DNA of 64,000 nucleotides from Maribacter sp. PR1 (GCF_028464145.1 NZ_JAQPCG010000002.1:579574-643573); one strand, 5' to 3'; shown: positions 53,873 through 63,246, counted from the stretch's first letter. Made by a program: numbers and translations. The notes: generated by a model from the sequence alone, not told the origin.

Positions 53873-55216
53873 TTACTTTTTGTTAGTATGTGCAATTACA
53901 TCGTAAACCAAGATGCCTAAAACGATGGTGTACTCTAAAGCCAGTAACCATAGGTTCTCTTTGTCGTTCACTTGAGAATAAGCAAAATAACTGAGTACAA
54001 TTACCCCGGACCAAATAATAGGGTATTTATACGAATTAAAGGATGCTAATAGCACTAAGGTAATAATGTACCATGGGTGAACCGTGGTGGAAATCATGTA
54101 ATAGATTGTCAATAACCACATCATAGAACCCATAAGGCTCAATAGGTTTTTATTATCTCTAAAAAATGCAAAAAGGAGCGCACAAAGAATAGTGGCATAT
54201 GGAGTGATTTTTCCATAGGATTTAATAAACTCCCAAGGCTTTTCATCGAAATAAATCGCGATATGTTTTATAATATTATAGAAGCCTGCATTAAACTCAA
54301 AATTTGAAAACCAAAGTCCAACGGTCTGCGAATAATTAGAGATAAATTCTGGGGAGTAGAAAGGGATAAACAAAACTAAAGTAGTGATGATTGCGATTCC
54401 GTAGAAAAGGATACTTTTCTTAATACCTAGATATTTCAAGAACAACGGCAGAAAAAGGAGGGGAACGAGTTTGACCGAAATGGAACAGCCCAAGGCTATT
54501 CCTGCCAGTTGCCATTTATTTTGGGATAGTAAATAGAGGGACCAAACTAAAAAGAAGAGCATGACGCCTTCAAAATGAAGGTTGCCCGTAAGTTCTGCTA
54601 TGACTAACGGATTTAAGAAATACCAGAAAATTAAATGAGGGGAGCGGTTGAGGTTCTTCAATAATTTACGGCCGAAATAAAATATTCCTAAATCTGCAAG
54701 AATTATCGTCAATCGCATAACCATTATGGAGCCCATGATGGATTTTCCACCAAAAAGTGCTGCAAGTGCAAAAAACAATTGATTTAAGGGAGGATAGCTA
54801 CTGTAGTGCCTAGCACTTAGGCCTCCCATGCCTTGGTAAAGTTCCTGGGCATTGGCAATGAACAAATTCTTTTGTTCTATTAAGCTATTTGGAATTTCCA
54901 AGTAAGGATTAATGAAATGTGATACCAATTCTCCGTCCCATATAAAACGATAGAAATCTTGTGATAGATGAGGTTCTAAAGCTATAAACACCAATCTGGC
55001 CAAGATACCCGTTACCAATAAAAATCGATAGTTCCATTTCTCAAATTGAATAAGCTTCCAGCAAAAAAAGAAAAGTGCTGCAAATAGGGTAATCAATTTA
55101 ATGAAGTCTGTTCGCTCAACTTGGTAGGCTAAGGAATAATAAAATATCAAGGAAAACAGCGCAAAAAGTAGAGGCAGTTTATGTAGTTGAAGATACGTGG
55201 TAAATCTTCTGGACAC
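53873..55216 (-). CDS. Polytopic GT-C-type glycosyltransferase (mannosyltransferase-like)
   Basis: 447 residues starting GTG 55216; an in-frame TAA just upstream blocks a longer form. About ten to twelve hydrophobic helices. The first periplasmic loop holds SQDFYRFIWDGELV, similar to the acidic motif of polyprenol-phosphate-dependent GT-C mannosyltransferases (GT87/PIG-M-like), followed by YSSYPPLNQLFFALAALFGG. It should move a sugar from a polyprenyl phosphate carrier to an acceptor on the periplasmic face. Acceptor unknown. It precedes the Arg leader promoter region on the same strand; an AT-rich hairpin at its stop (53850-53856 with 53872-53878) may end its transcript. Confidence 0.78.
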   Translation of the reverse strand: MSRRFTTYLQLHKLPLLFALFSLIFYYSLAYQVERTDFIKLITLFAALFFFCWKLIQFEKWNYRFLLVTGILARLVFIALEPHLSQDFYRFIWDGELVSHFINPYLEIPNSLIEQKNLFIANAQELYQGMGGLSARHYSSYPPLNQLFFALAALFGGKSIMGSIMVMRLTIILADLGIFYFGRKLLKNLNRSPHLIFWYFLNPLVIAELTGNLHFEGVMLFFLVWSLYLLSQNKWQLAGIALGCSISVKLVPLLFLPLFLKYLGIKKSILFYGIAIITTLVLFIPFYSPEFISNYSQTVGLWFSNFEFNAGFYNIIKHIAIYFDEKPWEFIKSYGKITPYATILCALLFAFFRDNKNLLSLMGSMMWLLTIYYMISTTVHPWYIITLVLLASFNSYKYPIIWSGVIVLSYFAYSQVNDKENLWLLALEYTIVLGILVYDVIAHTNKK

Positions 55217-55329
55217 TTTGTTAGGTTTGGTTTAAGAACATGCTAATTTACTTGATTTTTTTAGGGATGCTTCTTTTTGTTACCGATTATTCTAAAACCA
55301 CAGGGATTCCCCATGAAATATAATAAATG

Positions 55330-55357
55330 AAAAACGGACGGCTTATAGGGCCATCCG
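55330..55357 (-). terminator. Intrinsic terminator after the cupin gene
   Basis: An 8-pair stem (55335-55342 with 55350-55357; CGGATGGC and GCCGTCCG on the minus strand, one G-T pair) with a 6-nt loop, followed on the minus strand by TTTTT. It lies 28 bp after the cupin stop. Confidence 0.75.
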
Positions 55358-55384
55358 CAGGATTCACAATTTCTTATTTTTTCT

Positions 55385-55930
55385 TTACACGAAGCTGATT
55401 CCATACCTTCCGCAAATTTCACCAACTTTAACAAGGTCTGGAGGACCCGGTGGCAATTGGGACAACTCATGGAACATTACCTCAATCCCTGCGGGAAAGG
55501 CAGAGGTAATCATTTTAGCTTTTTCCGTGCCTACAACTTTCCAGGCATGAGGTACATTTTTTGGGGCGAAGGCAAGGTCCCCAGCTTTTAATATATTGGT
55601 TTTACCATCTACCATAATCTCAACCTCTCCCTTTATTACACGAAAAATTTCATCCTCTTTGGTATGGACATGAGGTGGAATTCCTGCTCCCGGTTCTACA
55701 TTGTCGACCCATTCCATAATCTGATTACCGGTTTCACTTCCTAAAATTTTGTGGGTCTGAATATCCCCGATAACATTTATGGTTTCACCCTCGTCATCCT
55801 TAATAATTTTTGGGTCATTTTTATTTTCAACTGATAGGTCTTTTTGGGATTTGCCACTTAATATTTGTGGAGCAATAAGGGTTACACCCAATCCCAATCC
55901 CGTTGCCTTAATAAATTTTTTTCTGTCCAT
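55385..55930 (-). CDS. Cupin-domain protein with an exported N-terminus
   Basis: 181 residues. The N-terminus MDRKKFIKATGLGLGVTLIAP looks like a signal of the Bacteroidota Tat-like kind but lacks a clear twin Arg. The cupin barrel is at about 50-160: motif 1 GIPPHVHTKEDEIFRVIKG (two His and a Glu as metal ligands) and motif 2 GDLAFAPKNVPHAWKVVG (His). Such single cupins can be dioxygenases, isomerases or sugar-binding proteins; no specific role can be given. It is followed by a terminator. The AraC gene lies 87 bp upstream on the same strand. Confidence 0.85.
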   Translation of the reverse strand: MDRKKFIKATGLGLGVTLIAPQILSGKSQKDLSVENKNDPKIIKDDEGETINVIGDIQTHKILGSETGNQIMEWVDNVEPGAGIPPHVHTKEDEIFRVIKGEVEIMVDGKTNILKAGDLAFAPKNVPHAWKVVGTEKAKMITSAFPAGIEVMFHELSQLPPGPPDLVKVGEICGRYGISFV

Positions 55931-56017
55931 ATTCTTAAGTTTTTAAGCAAGTTAATGGCATCCAGGTATTTGCTTCCTATGAAAAACTCCGTAAAGCCTT
56001 AGATTTTGGGATTTTTA

Positions 56018-56818
56018 TTATGCCCGGTGCATGGAAGGCGTAAAACCCGTGTGTTGTTTGTAGAAGTAGCTAAAGTAATCCGCTGATGAGAATCCAAGAC
56101 CAAACCCAATTTTCTTGATACTCTTATCTGAAAACTTAAGTTGATGGCGTGCCCTCATGATCCGCTGTTCTGTTATTAGACTCTTAGCGGTTACTCCTAA
56201 AACCTCTTTAACGCATTCGTTCAAGTATTTGCTACTTATATTTAGAATATTGGCATATTCCTCAACCTCGTGTAATTCGCAAACATGCTTATCCATCAAT
56301 TTTTTATATTGATAAACGATAGATTTCTTGCTGTTGTTTTCCGAAATGACCGATTTGATATTGCATTGACCATCACAATACACAAAAAAAGTATTTAATA
56401 ATGAAATTATCGCATCTTCTTTATGGTTAAGGTGCGAATCCACCAATTCATCTATCATCTCCAAAATACTAAAAACCCTTTTTTCTATTCCAGGTGCTAA
56501 ATTGATTTTTGGTATCTCTTCACCCGAAAACAAACGTACCTCATTGATATGAAGTTTACTTAACATGGGGTTGTTCAAAATCTCCGAAGCTAGATACAAA
56601 ATATATCCGTTAGAGATTTCACTCTCTTTCTTACTTATTTCCCAATCGGTTTTAGGATGTAGAAAAAAAATGGAATTGGCAGCATTCATGTAGGTTTCAC
56701 CATCGATCTTTATCCAATCGATATTGTTTTTTAGAAGACAGACCGCAAAACAACCTGCATATTTTTTGGTTGTTTTTTTGGTGTTAATCGGCTCTATGGC
56801 TACTAAAGAAGGCTTCAT
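56018..56818 (-). CDS. AraC-family transcriptional regulator
   Basis: 266 residues from ATG 56818 (a TTG three codons upstream is less likely). The N-terminal sensor part is about 1-150. The C-terminal double HTH is at about 170-266, with EYANILNISSKYLNECVKEVLG and IKKIGFGLGFSSADYFSYFYKQHTGFTPSMHR, which is the classic AraC signature. It sits between the cupin and the GH29 fucosidase on the same strand and probably controls one or both; the ligand is unknown. Confidence 0.92.
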   Translation of the reverse strand: MKPSLVAIEPINTKKTTKKYAGCFAVCLLKNNIDWIKIDGETYMNAANSIFFLHPKTDWEISKKESEISNGYILYLASEILNNPMLSKLHINEVRLFSGEEIPKINLAPGIEKRVFSILEMIDELVDSHLNHKEDAIISLLNTFFVYCDGQCNIKSVISENNSKKSIVYQYKKLMDKHVCELHEVEEYANILNISSKYLNECVKEVLGVTAKSLITEQRIMRARHQLKFSDKSIKKIGFGLGFSSADYFSYFYKQHTGFTPSMHRA

Positions 56819-56883
56819 ATATAGCAATATACTTCATTTTCAATAAAATGACGCATAGCAATACCCTTGGAAGAGTTTATAGC

Positions 56884-58377
56884 CTATTTTAACTGGCATA
56901 CTTTTAAGGTCCAAACATAATTACTGGGCGGGTTCTTTCTTAGGGACTTGGGAATATTGACCACAAAGCCATTGTCCTTAGCCCTCCATTTTAGAGGTTC
57001 TTTGTAACCTAGTAAGGTTACCGATGTACCTTTGGTAGGTTGGTGGGAGTTTATGGTAATTGTCGCGGGCATTTCGGTTTCACCTTCTTCAGCCAAATAG
57101 AGAAAATACGTATTTCCATTATCTTGTTGGGTAATGCAAATGTTATTCTCTTTATAGGGAGCTAGGGTATGACTATTGTATATGGCCTCGTTGTTGACGT
57201 CCATCCACTTTCCATATTCCTGTAGCAGCTGATAGGCACCTGGGTCCCATTCCCCTTCCGGAGAAGGGGCTATGTTCAATAAAAGATTTCCCCCTTTGGC
57301 TACGATATCTACCAACATCTGTACCCCCTCTTTTCCGGTCATGTATTTTGAATCAGGCGTATAAGACCATCCGTCCCCAGAAATGATGCAGGACTCCCAT
57401 GGGTAGGGAAGTTCCTTTTCCGGAACCCTATTTTCTGGAGTAAGATAGTTCTGGTTTTTACCATATACGGCACGGTCTACTACAATGAGTCCTGGCTGTT
57501 TCTCGCGTGCTTTTGTCACCAGTTCATCCATGCGGATATCCTGTGAGACCATTCTATGTTTTATAAAACCATTATTGGCCGTGTTTTCCGCAAATTTCTC
57601 GGCATAGTTTTCCTCAAGGTTTTGCTGATCTCGTTTTTTCACCCAACCTCCATCGAGCCAAATGATATCGACATCGCCATAATCTGTTAGTAATTCCAAC
57701 AATTGATTATGGGTAAACTGCACATATTTTTCCCATTTTTCCGGATAAAGGGCAGGGTCGTAATTTACATTTCTATCCTGTGGGGGGAAGTATGGGTCCC
57801 AGTAGTTTTCATGGTGCCAGTCCGGTTTGGAGAAATAGGCACCCACCCACATATCCTTGGCCCTAAACGAATCGAATATTTCCTTGGTAATATTGGCTTT
57901 GGGATTATCACTAAAGGCGCATTCCGGATCCGTAACCTTATAATCGGTGTATTTAGAATCGAACATGGAAAACCCATCATGGTGCTTGGTGGTAAATACT
58001 ACATATCGCATCCCGGCATCCTTAGCCGCTTTGGCCCATTTGTCGGGGTCAAATTTTGTAGGGTTAAAGGTTCTTTTAAGGTCTTCGTATTCTTTTTTAT
58101 ACAAGAAGTAATTTTCTGGGTTACTTCCCTTGGTGCGTTCGCACCAGCCATAATCCTCGGGGCAAATGGACCAAGACTCCACGATTCCCCATTGACTATA
58201 AGCGCCCCAGTGCATTAACAAGCCGAATTTAATATCTTGCCATTGGTCCAATTTTTCCAGAACCAAGGGGTCCGTTTCGGGGACATAACGTTCATCCTCC
58301 AAAATGGCTTGGGAGAAGGAATGTATGGAACATAAAAGAAATGAGAAGAGGACTAATTTTTTTAGGGTTGAATTCAT
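56884..58377 (-). CDS. GH29 alpha-L-fucosidase, exported
   Basis: 497 residues from ATG 58377 (MNSTLKKLV); an upstream in-frame start at 58398 would add seven residues before the signal peptide. A signal peptide (about 1-23) precedes the GH29 barrel: KFGLLMHWGAYSQWG, VVFTTKHHDGFSMFDS and the catalytic nucleophile D242 in IIWLDGGW. The C-terminal beta-domain is intact. It removes alpha-L-fucose from glycans in the periplasm or outside; the marine source suggests fucoidan or algal glycoprotein, which is inference. It is downstream of the esterase and upstream of AraC on the same strand. Confidence 0.94.
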   Translation of the reverse strand: MNSTLKKLVLFSFLLCSIHSFSQAILEDERYVPETDPLVLEKLDQWQDIKFGLLMHWGAYSQWGIVESWSICPEDYGWCERTKGSNPENYFLYKKEYEDLKRTFNPTKFDPDKWAKAAKDAGMRYVVFTTKHHDGFSMFDSKYTDYKVTDPECAFSDNPKANITKEIFDSFRAKDMWVGAYFSKPDWHHENYWDPYFPPQDRNVNYDPALYPEKWEKYVQFTHNQLLELLTDYGDVDIIWLDGGWVKKRDQQNLEENYAEKFAENTANNGFIKHRMVSQDIRMDELVTKAREKQPGLIVVDRAVYGKNQNYLTPENRVPEKELPYPWESCIISGDGWSYTPDSKYMTGKEGVQMLVDIVAKGGNLLLNIAPSPEGEWDPGAYQLLQEYGKWMDVNNEAIYNSHTLAPYKENNICITQQDNGNTYFLYLAEEGETEMPATITINSHQPTKGTSVTLLGYKEPLKWRAKDNGFVVNIPKSLRKNPPSNYVWTLKVCQLK

Positions 58378-58864
58378 GGGTAATTGCGTTAAGACCAAAA
58401 ATTGGATTATCGGTTAAATAAGCTGAAATATAGCAAATCTGAATTTGAGTTTTTAATGGTATGAAGGTCTAATTGTCGGGTGAGGATTCTTTTACGCTAC
58501 GATAAAAACAAAATCAAGATAAGTAGTACGCCGATAAATATTAAAAATAGGTTTTTGTGTGGCTCTACTTTTAATTACAGGATTTTTTCGTAAAAATCTT
58601 ATCATTTGGTCGTTAATGGGTTCCTGAAGTCAAAGGCAATTGCTTCTATTCTGATCACTATACCTATTTTCTCTCCCTTAAAAGTGTAATTTATTATTAC
58701 CAATTTAAAGTAGAGGTCATGGCTAGTAAGAAGGGACCAATTTTAGGCAGGAACGGCGACTTTACCAATGAATGTTAAACGATAAGGGACTATTTTTCAG
58801 TTGTCCCTCCAATGAATTGTTTATTCTTCAAATTTCTCCTAAAATGGAAAAATGCCTTGTAACA
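58378..58864. other. Intergenic region between the esterase and the fucosidase
   Basis: 487 bp with no convincing gene. A 24-codon hydrophobic frame on the minus strand (near 58500-58575) has no start codon. A weak hairpin, GGGAC (58786-58790) with GTCCC (58803-58807), lies after the esterase stop but lacks a T-run. Otherwise AT-rich with nothing recognised. Confidence 0.5.
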
Positions 58865-60433
58865 CTAATCCAAAGGTTGGATGAAATTCATCAATTCCCG
58901 GTCATGGTTGTGCACAATACGGCATTCCGTATCAAAATACATTGTAGCTCCATTTTCTTCCGTATAAGGCTCCCATTCGGGAAGTACGCCTTCCACATTG
59001 GGATCTGCCTTTTTTACAAAATTGATCCATGCAGAACTCATTTTGTCAGCGAGCTCCCAGGCATCTTCTCCATTGCCCGTCCAGTCTGCCCTAAGATTAA
59101 CGGTATTGAACGCCAAGGGAATATCCAAACCATGAAATGAACCTTTGGAAGCTTCTTCAACGGGGCTTTTCCAGGCCAGTAAGTAGGCGTAGACGGGAGC
59201 GTCCGACTCTTCAGCTCTTGCATCCGCGGTACGAATGGTATAGGGTCTAAACATTTTATCAATAGATAATAGGTCCTGAGGAGTATAATTTGGATATGCT
59301 TTTTCGTATAGCGCTACATATTCATCGGTTTTAGCTCCGTATTCCTTCGCTAGACTGTCTTTGGCCTGTTTTAAAGTCAAGGTCTTATTTCCATAAGCTA
59401 CAGGCATAAGCTCATTCAATGTTGAACCGATCATTACGGGAATATCTTTTGAAATATCGGCAAACCCTGGACTAAAAGGCTGCTGAAGCAATATCTCGCC
59501 GTCAGCAGAGGGCGCAAAACCATACATTCCTGACGAACCCGGAGTTCTGGGGCCAGAAATTTCGGCTACTGCTTCATTACCTGCTTTTACAAGATCTAGA
59601 TAGGCAATGGTATCCAGTTTTTTAATTTCCTCTGGGGTAACATTCAATTTCTCTAGTACGGTCGCGGCCAGTTTCTGTGACTTCTCTTTGGTCATAGCGT
59701 TTATCAACGTACCACTTTGTATAATGGCCTTGTTGAACAACCCTTGCGCTGCAGGCATGCACATTAAGGTACCTACTTTTCCACCGCCCCCGGATTCACC
59801 TACAATAGTCACATTTGTAGGGTCACCCCCAAAATTTGCGATATTATTTTTGGTCCATTCCAAAGCTTTCACGATGTCAAGCATCCCTACGTTCGCAGAT
59901 TCTGCATATTGGTCTCCATACTCTGAAAGATCAAGAAATCCTAGAATGTTTAATCTATGATTGACCGAAACCATGACAATATCTCCTTTTTTGGCCAACG
60001 CCTCCCCATAGGTCATAGGGTCGTTACTGGCGCCCACAAAGAAACCACCTCCATGTAACCAAACCAAAACAGGACGTTTTTTACCGTCGTCTATTCCCCG
60101 GGTCCAGACATTCAAGCTAAAAAGGTCCGTCTCGCTCTGCATCTCATCAGGATACCAGGGCACCACTTGTTTGGCCACCGGCCCAAAATCGGTACATTCG
60201 CGAACATCATCCCAGGACTCGGGGTCCTTGGGAGGCATAAATCGTTCGGCCTTGGCATAGGGAATTCCTTTGTAGGCATAGACGCTGTCATTTAAGCTTC
60301 CGGTTATTTTACCATGAGTGGTTTCAATTTCTAGGTCTACCTCCGTATTTAGTTCCGGATCGGTTTTACAAGCTGTAAAACTTATACCTGCAACAAAAAG
60401 TAGTACGATAAAAGCCCTTATTTTTGGTCTCAT
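58865..60433 (-). CDS. Type-B carboxylesterase lipoprotein
   Basis: 522 residues with a lipoprotein signal (ISFTAC, Cys21). Carboxylesterase type-B features: GKITGSLNDSVYAYKGIPYA, PVLVWLHGGGFFVGA (oxyanion hole), and the nucleophile elbow GESGGGG (S214), where most members have GESAGG. The C-terminal catalytic His is expected in GSFHGLDIPLAF (about residue 430). It hydrolyses carboxylic esters, likely in the periplasm or on the surface; an acetyl or other substituent on a fucosylated glycan is conceivable because the fucosidase is downstream. The SGG variant of the elbow is noted but should not abolish activity. Confidence 0.88.
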   Translation of the reverse strand: MRPKIRAFIVLLFVAGISFTACKTDPELNTEVDLEIETTHGKITGSLNDSVYAYKGIPYAKAERFMPPKDPESWDDVRECTDFGPVAKQVVPWYPDEMQSETDLFSLNVWTRGIDDGKKRPVLVWLHGGGFFVGASNDPMTYGEALAKKGDIVMVSVNHRLNILGFLDLSEYGDQYAESANVGMLDIVKALEWTKNNIANFGGDPTNVTIVGESGGGGKVGTLMCMPAAQGLFNKAIIQSGTLINAMTKEKSQKLAATVLEKLNVTPEEIKKLDTIAYLDLVKAGNEAVAEISGPRTPGSSGMYGFAPSADGEILLQQPFSPGFADISKDIPVMIGSTLNELMPVAYGNKTLTLKQAKDSLAKEYGAKTDEYVALYEKAYPNYTPQDLLSIDKMFRPYTIRTADARAEESDAPVYAYLLAWKSPVEEASKGSFHGLDIPLAFNTVNLRADWTGNGEDAWELADKMSSAWINFVKKADPNVEGVLPEWEPYTEENGATMYFDTECRIVHNHDRELMNFIQPLD

Positions 60434-60518
60434 ATGGGTTCAGTGTTTAAATTTTATTAGTGTTAAATTTACACTAAAAATTAATACGACTTCAAATATT
60501 GTTCTATTGCCTGTTTTT

Positions 60519-60756
60519 TTAATCCCATATATTGGGTCTATCCATGTTCATTGCTCTTAAATATGACAGAAATTGTCCTGCGTGAACAGCTTCGTGATAT
60601 CCAATCCGTAATAAATATTGTGCTAGGATTTTTTATTTCAATTTCCTGGGTGAACAATTTCGGTTTCGTTTAATCCCTTATCCGAAAATTGACTTATACG
60701 TTTTTAAAATCTGCAAGGCCTTCCTCAACGCCGTGCAAAAAGACACCTGCAAACAT
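60519..60756 (-). pseudogene. Decayed DinB-family gene remnant
   Basis: Three pieces in different frames read as one DinB-like protein: FLHGVEEGLADFKNV (first frame, ATG 60756, directly after the S9 gene stop), then SQFSDKGLNETEIVHPGN, then ILAQYLLRIGYHEAVHAGQF ... YLRAMNMDRPNIWD ending at TAA 60519-60521. The last piece is the conserved His-containing C-terminal helix of DinB/YfiT-like enzymes. At least two frameshifts separate the pieces, so it is not functional. Its 5' part is missing and replaced by the foreign S9 gene. Confidence 0.65.
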
Positions 60757-62916
60757 TTACTCAGACGGCATGGCTAAGTGTCGGTCAAAGTATTCGATTA
60801 TCTTGCCAAACAGGTAGCGATTGTAATTCCGCTCACGGCTCCACCCATGCGTCGCACCCGGTGCAAACGCAAAGTCGAAATCCTTGCCCTGTTTAATCAG
60901 TTCCTCAGCTAACATGGCCGTCGTCTTGAATGGTACCACATGGTCCTGGATGCCGTGAATGAACAGTAGTTTATCCCCCAAATTGCCTGCATAGTTGAGC
61001 GCTTTTCTTTCAAAGACCTCGGGGTGTGTCTGTGGGCTACGAACAATCGCAACGTCGTCCGTGCCAAAGAACATCGGGTCAACAGCCGCCGCCGCCGCAA
61101 CACCCACTTGGAATAAGCCAGGCTTCATCAACAGTGAATAAACGGAGAGTGTGCCACCGTAACTGCTGCCCCAAATGCCGATGCGATCGGGATCGACATA
61201 GTCCAGGGACTCCATGTAGGCAACGGCACTCGCATAATCCTCAATATCCTGGTCGGCAAAGCCCAGTAGGAACTCTTCACGGAATGCCCGGCCATAACCG
61301 TTGCTACCACGTGAGTCCACCTGCACGATAATATATCCCTTCTTGGCCAGCAAATGCTGCACGAGGCTGTAGTTACCGGCCCAGCGGTTCCTAGCTGTAT
61401 TCGAATACACGGGCCCAAACAGCACAGGATACTTCCTACCGGGCTTCATGTTGGTAGGTTTGAGAATCCGGGCATGCAGCGTGTAGTCATCTACAAGACT
61501 GGGGAAACTAACGTATTCCGCAGCCGCCCAGGTTCGCTCCGTGAAGGCGGGCAACGGCGACTGGGTTACTCGTGTAGCGTCACCACCCTCGCTGCTTATC
61601 GCGTAAAGCTCGGGCGGTGATGTGTCGTTGCTGTGCATGAACACCAAGTGCTGGCCATCCGGTGAGGGGTAGCCAACGTTCTGGCCAGAAAGACGCGTCA
61701 CCTGCTCGGGATTGCCACCGGACAGATTCAGGCGATACACGTGCTGTTCGTACGGATTAACGCCGTTGCCTGCATAAAACAGTGCATCACCAGCAATACT
61801 TGGGGCGGACAGCACATCGTAGGACGGATCTGTCAGGAGTTGCGGCCGATTCTTAGACGGTGAGGCATCGATTGTGTAAAGGCCGTAGCGATCACCCATA
61901 TCGCTTAAGAAAATGACCTGCTGTCCATCCGGATGCCAGGTAGATCCAAACGATGTGTACATGCGGCTTTCCCGAACACCTCGCCAAATTTCGCGCAGTA
62001 GGCTTTCTCCGGGTGCAACGACAAATAACTTACGTTCAACCGCCGTGTCGGATGCGGTATCAACCAGTAGAGCACCGTTCGGTGACCAGTTGAAGTCGAT
62101 GACCTGGTTGGCGTGCGGGTCTGGCAAATCGAGGTATATAATGTTACCACTTTCTACATTGAGCAGGCCAACCCTGCGAATCTCGTTTGGATCGCCCGGG
62201 TAACTTCGGCGTACCTCGTTGGGATTGGTTTGGGCAGCGAGGTAATCCGGGAAAGGCACCTTTCGCATCTCGCGTCGGTCAACAACGTGAATTACGATTG
62301 TCTTGCCATCCGGGGACCACTTGTACGTTGGCCCACTCCAGATACCTGGACCGATTTCACGTTCCGGTCGGCTGTAGCGTCCCTTCCCTAAGCTCGAGAG
62401 ACTGGCGATGCCGATCTCGGTGAGCCGGCGATTCTGTTTGGAAGGGAAGTCAGCAAGCCACAGGTCACCGTTTCGTATATACGCCGCTTGGTTGCCGCTT
62501 GGCGATATCGAGAGGTCATGTGCACCTGCCTCGACGGGCATCAACTGGAGGTCGTCTCCTTGGCTGAGCGATGTCTGCCAAAGGTCATTACCTCGAAGGC
62601 TGACGATGGTGTTCGCGTCCGTCCAGACAATATCGCGTACGGATGCAGATGCCGTATTGGAACTGGGGCGCACTTCCTTCCCATCGCTCGTGGATACCCA
62701 GAGGCCACGTACAGGATTTCCTGGTTCGCTCCAGGAAAAGGCGAAGTGCCCGCTGTTCGGTGCCCACACAGGCCGGGAAGGGGTGGTTCCTGTCAGTTTT
62801 GGCGTTGCGAACAGGTCATCAAGAGTGAGCTCACCTTCCTGTGCTGTGACTGTTGCGGTCATCGATATCAGTAAGCCTGCCACTACCCATGTTTGCATTA
62901 AAGAGATCTGTTTCAT
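60757..62916 (-). CDS. S9-family prolyl oligopeptidase/DPP-IV-like peptidase, foreign base composition
   Basis: 719 residues with a signal peptide (about 1-25, cleaved near TAQEG). An N-terminal eight-bladed propeller region (about 40-460; WAPNSGHFAFSWSEPG, SPSGNQAAYIRNGDLW) is followed by an alpha/beta hydrolase domain: nucleophile S585 in GIWGSSYGGTLS, IHGIQDHVVPF (Asp) and PGATHGWSRE (His). It removes dipeptides or cleaves small peptides, probably in the periplasm. The gene is much richer in G+C than all neighbours (34/60 in 61141-61200) and uses CTG, GGC and CGC codons, so it is probably acquired, perhaps from a proteobacterium. It lies between a decayed DinB gene and an attC-like repeat. 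Confidence 0.9.
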   Translation of the reverse strand: MKQISLMQTWVVAGLLISMTATVTAQEGELTLDDLFATPKLTGTTPSRPVWAPNSGHFAFSWSEPGNPVRGLWVSTSDGKEVRPSSNTASASVRDIVWTDANTIVSLRGNDLWQTSLSQGDDLQLMPVEAGAHDLSISPSGNQAAYIRNGDLWLADFPSKQNRRLTEIGIASLSSLGKGRYSRPEREIGPGIWSGPTYKWSPDGKTIVIHVVDRREMRKVPFPDYLAAQTNPNEVRRSYPGDPNEIRRVGLLNVESGNIIYLDLPDPHANQVIDFNWSPNGALLVDTASDTAVERKLFVVAPGESLLREIWRGVRESRMYTSFGSTWHPDGQQVIFLSDMGDRYGLYTIDASPSKNRPQLLTDPSYDVLSAPSIAGDALFYAGNGVNPYEQHVYRLNLSGGNPEQVTRLSGQNVGYPSPDGQHLVFMHSNDTSPPELYAISSEGGDATRVTQSPLPAFTERTWAAAEYVSFPSLVDDYTLHARILKPTNMKPGRKYPVLFGPVYSNTARNRWAGNYSLVQHLLAKKGYIIVQVDSRGSNGYGRAFREEFLLGFADQDIEDYASAVAYMESLDYVDPDRIGIWGSSYGGTLSVYSLLMKPGLFQVGVAAAAAVDPMFFGTDDVAIVRSPQTHPEVFERKALNYAGNLGDKLLFIHGIQDHVVPFKTTAMLAEELIKQGKDFDFAFAPGATHGWSRERNYNRYLFGKIIEYFDRHLAMPSE

Positions 62917-63246
62917 GTGTTTGCTTTAGTAACTGTCTAGTAAAATAATCTTATACTGCATAAATAACGCTTTCGCCATTGGAGAGTGTACTTTCTGAAT
63001 GTCTTCCAAGTCAGATTTTTTTTGGTTTTCTCGTCACCTCTTCCCTCGCGCATAACGTTGTTGTATAAGAATAGTTGCGGGTTTGCGTGCGAGGATTTTC
63101 AGCAGGAAAATCAGATGTAGCGAATACGCAACTACCTTTGTTTTAGACTAAACCGCAATTATTTTTATACGGTGTGCCTGTTGCACAAGTTAGGAAAAAA
63201 TCGGTTTTGATCATTGCCGATCCGGGGATCGATCGTAACTTGAGGT
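62917..63246. other. Junction region between the S9 peptidase and the IS element
   Basis: 330 bp with no gene. It includes the S9 promoter side, the large imperfect inverted repeat at 63050-63173, and the likely left end of the IS1182-type element from about 63176. Confidence 0.6.
63050..63173. repeat. AttC-like imperfect inverted repeat
   Basis: Outer arms 63063-63080 (GTATAAGAATAGTTGCGG) and 63153-63170 (complement, 16 of 18 identical; both differences are G-T wobble pairs when folded). Inner pairs: TTGCGT 63083-63088 with ACGCAA 63126-63131, and GATTTTC 63094-63100 with GAAAATC 63106-63112. The single strand would fold into one long hairpin with an asymmetric bulge, as attC recombination sites do. 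The outer flank GCATAACGTTG resembles an attC R'' box (RYYYAAC) imperfectly. It could also be another kind of mobile repeat. Confidence 0.55.

Noticed and set aside
55261..55470. 69-codon minus-strand frame with CxxC pairs, resembling a zinc protein
   Set aside because: It overlaps the cupin C-terminus in another frame and runs through the cupin terminator hairpin. The Cys pairs look accidental.
58500..58575. Hydrophobic 24-codon minus-strand frame like a tiny membrane protein
   Set aside because: It has no start codon and a stop just upstream, so it is not called.
62408..62929. Long plus-strand frames (up to 173 codons) opposite the S9 gene
   Set aside because: GC-rich DNA has few stops, so long shadows are expected. 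The S9 frame carries all catalytic motifs.
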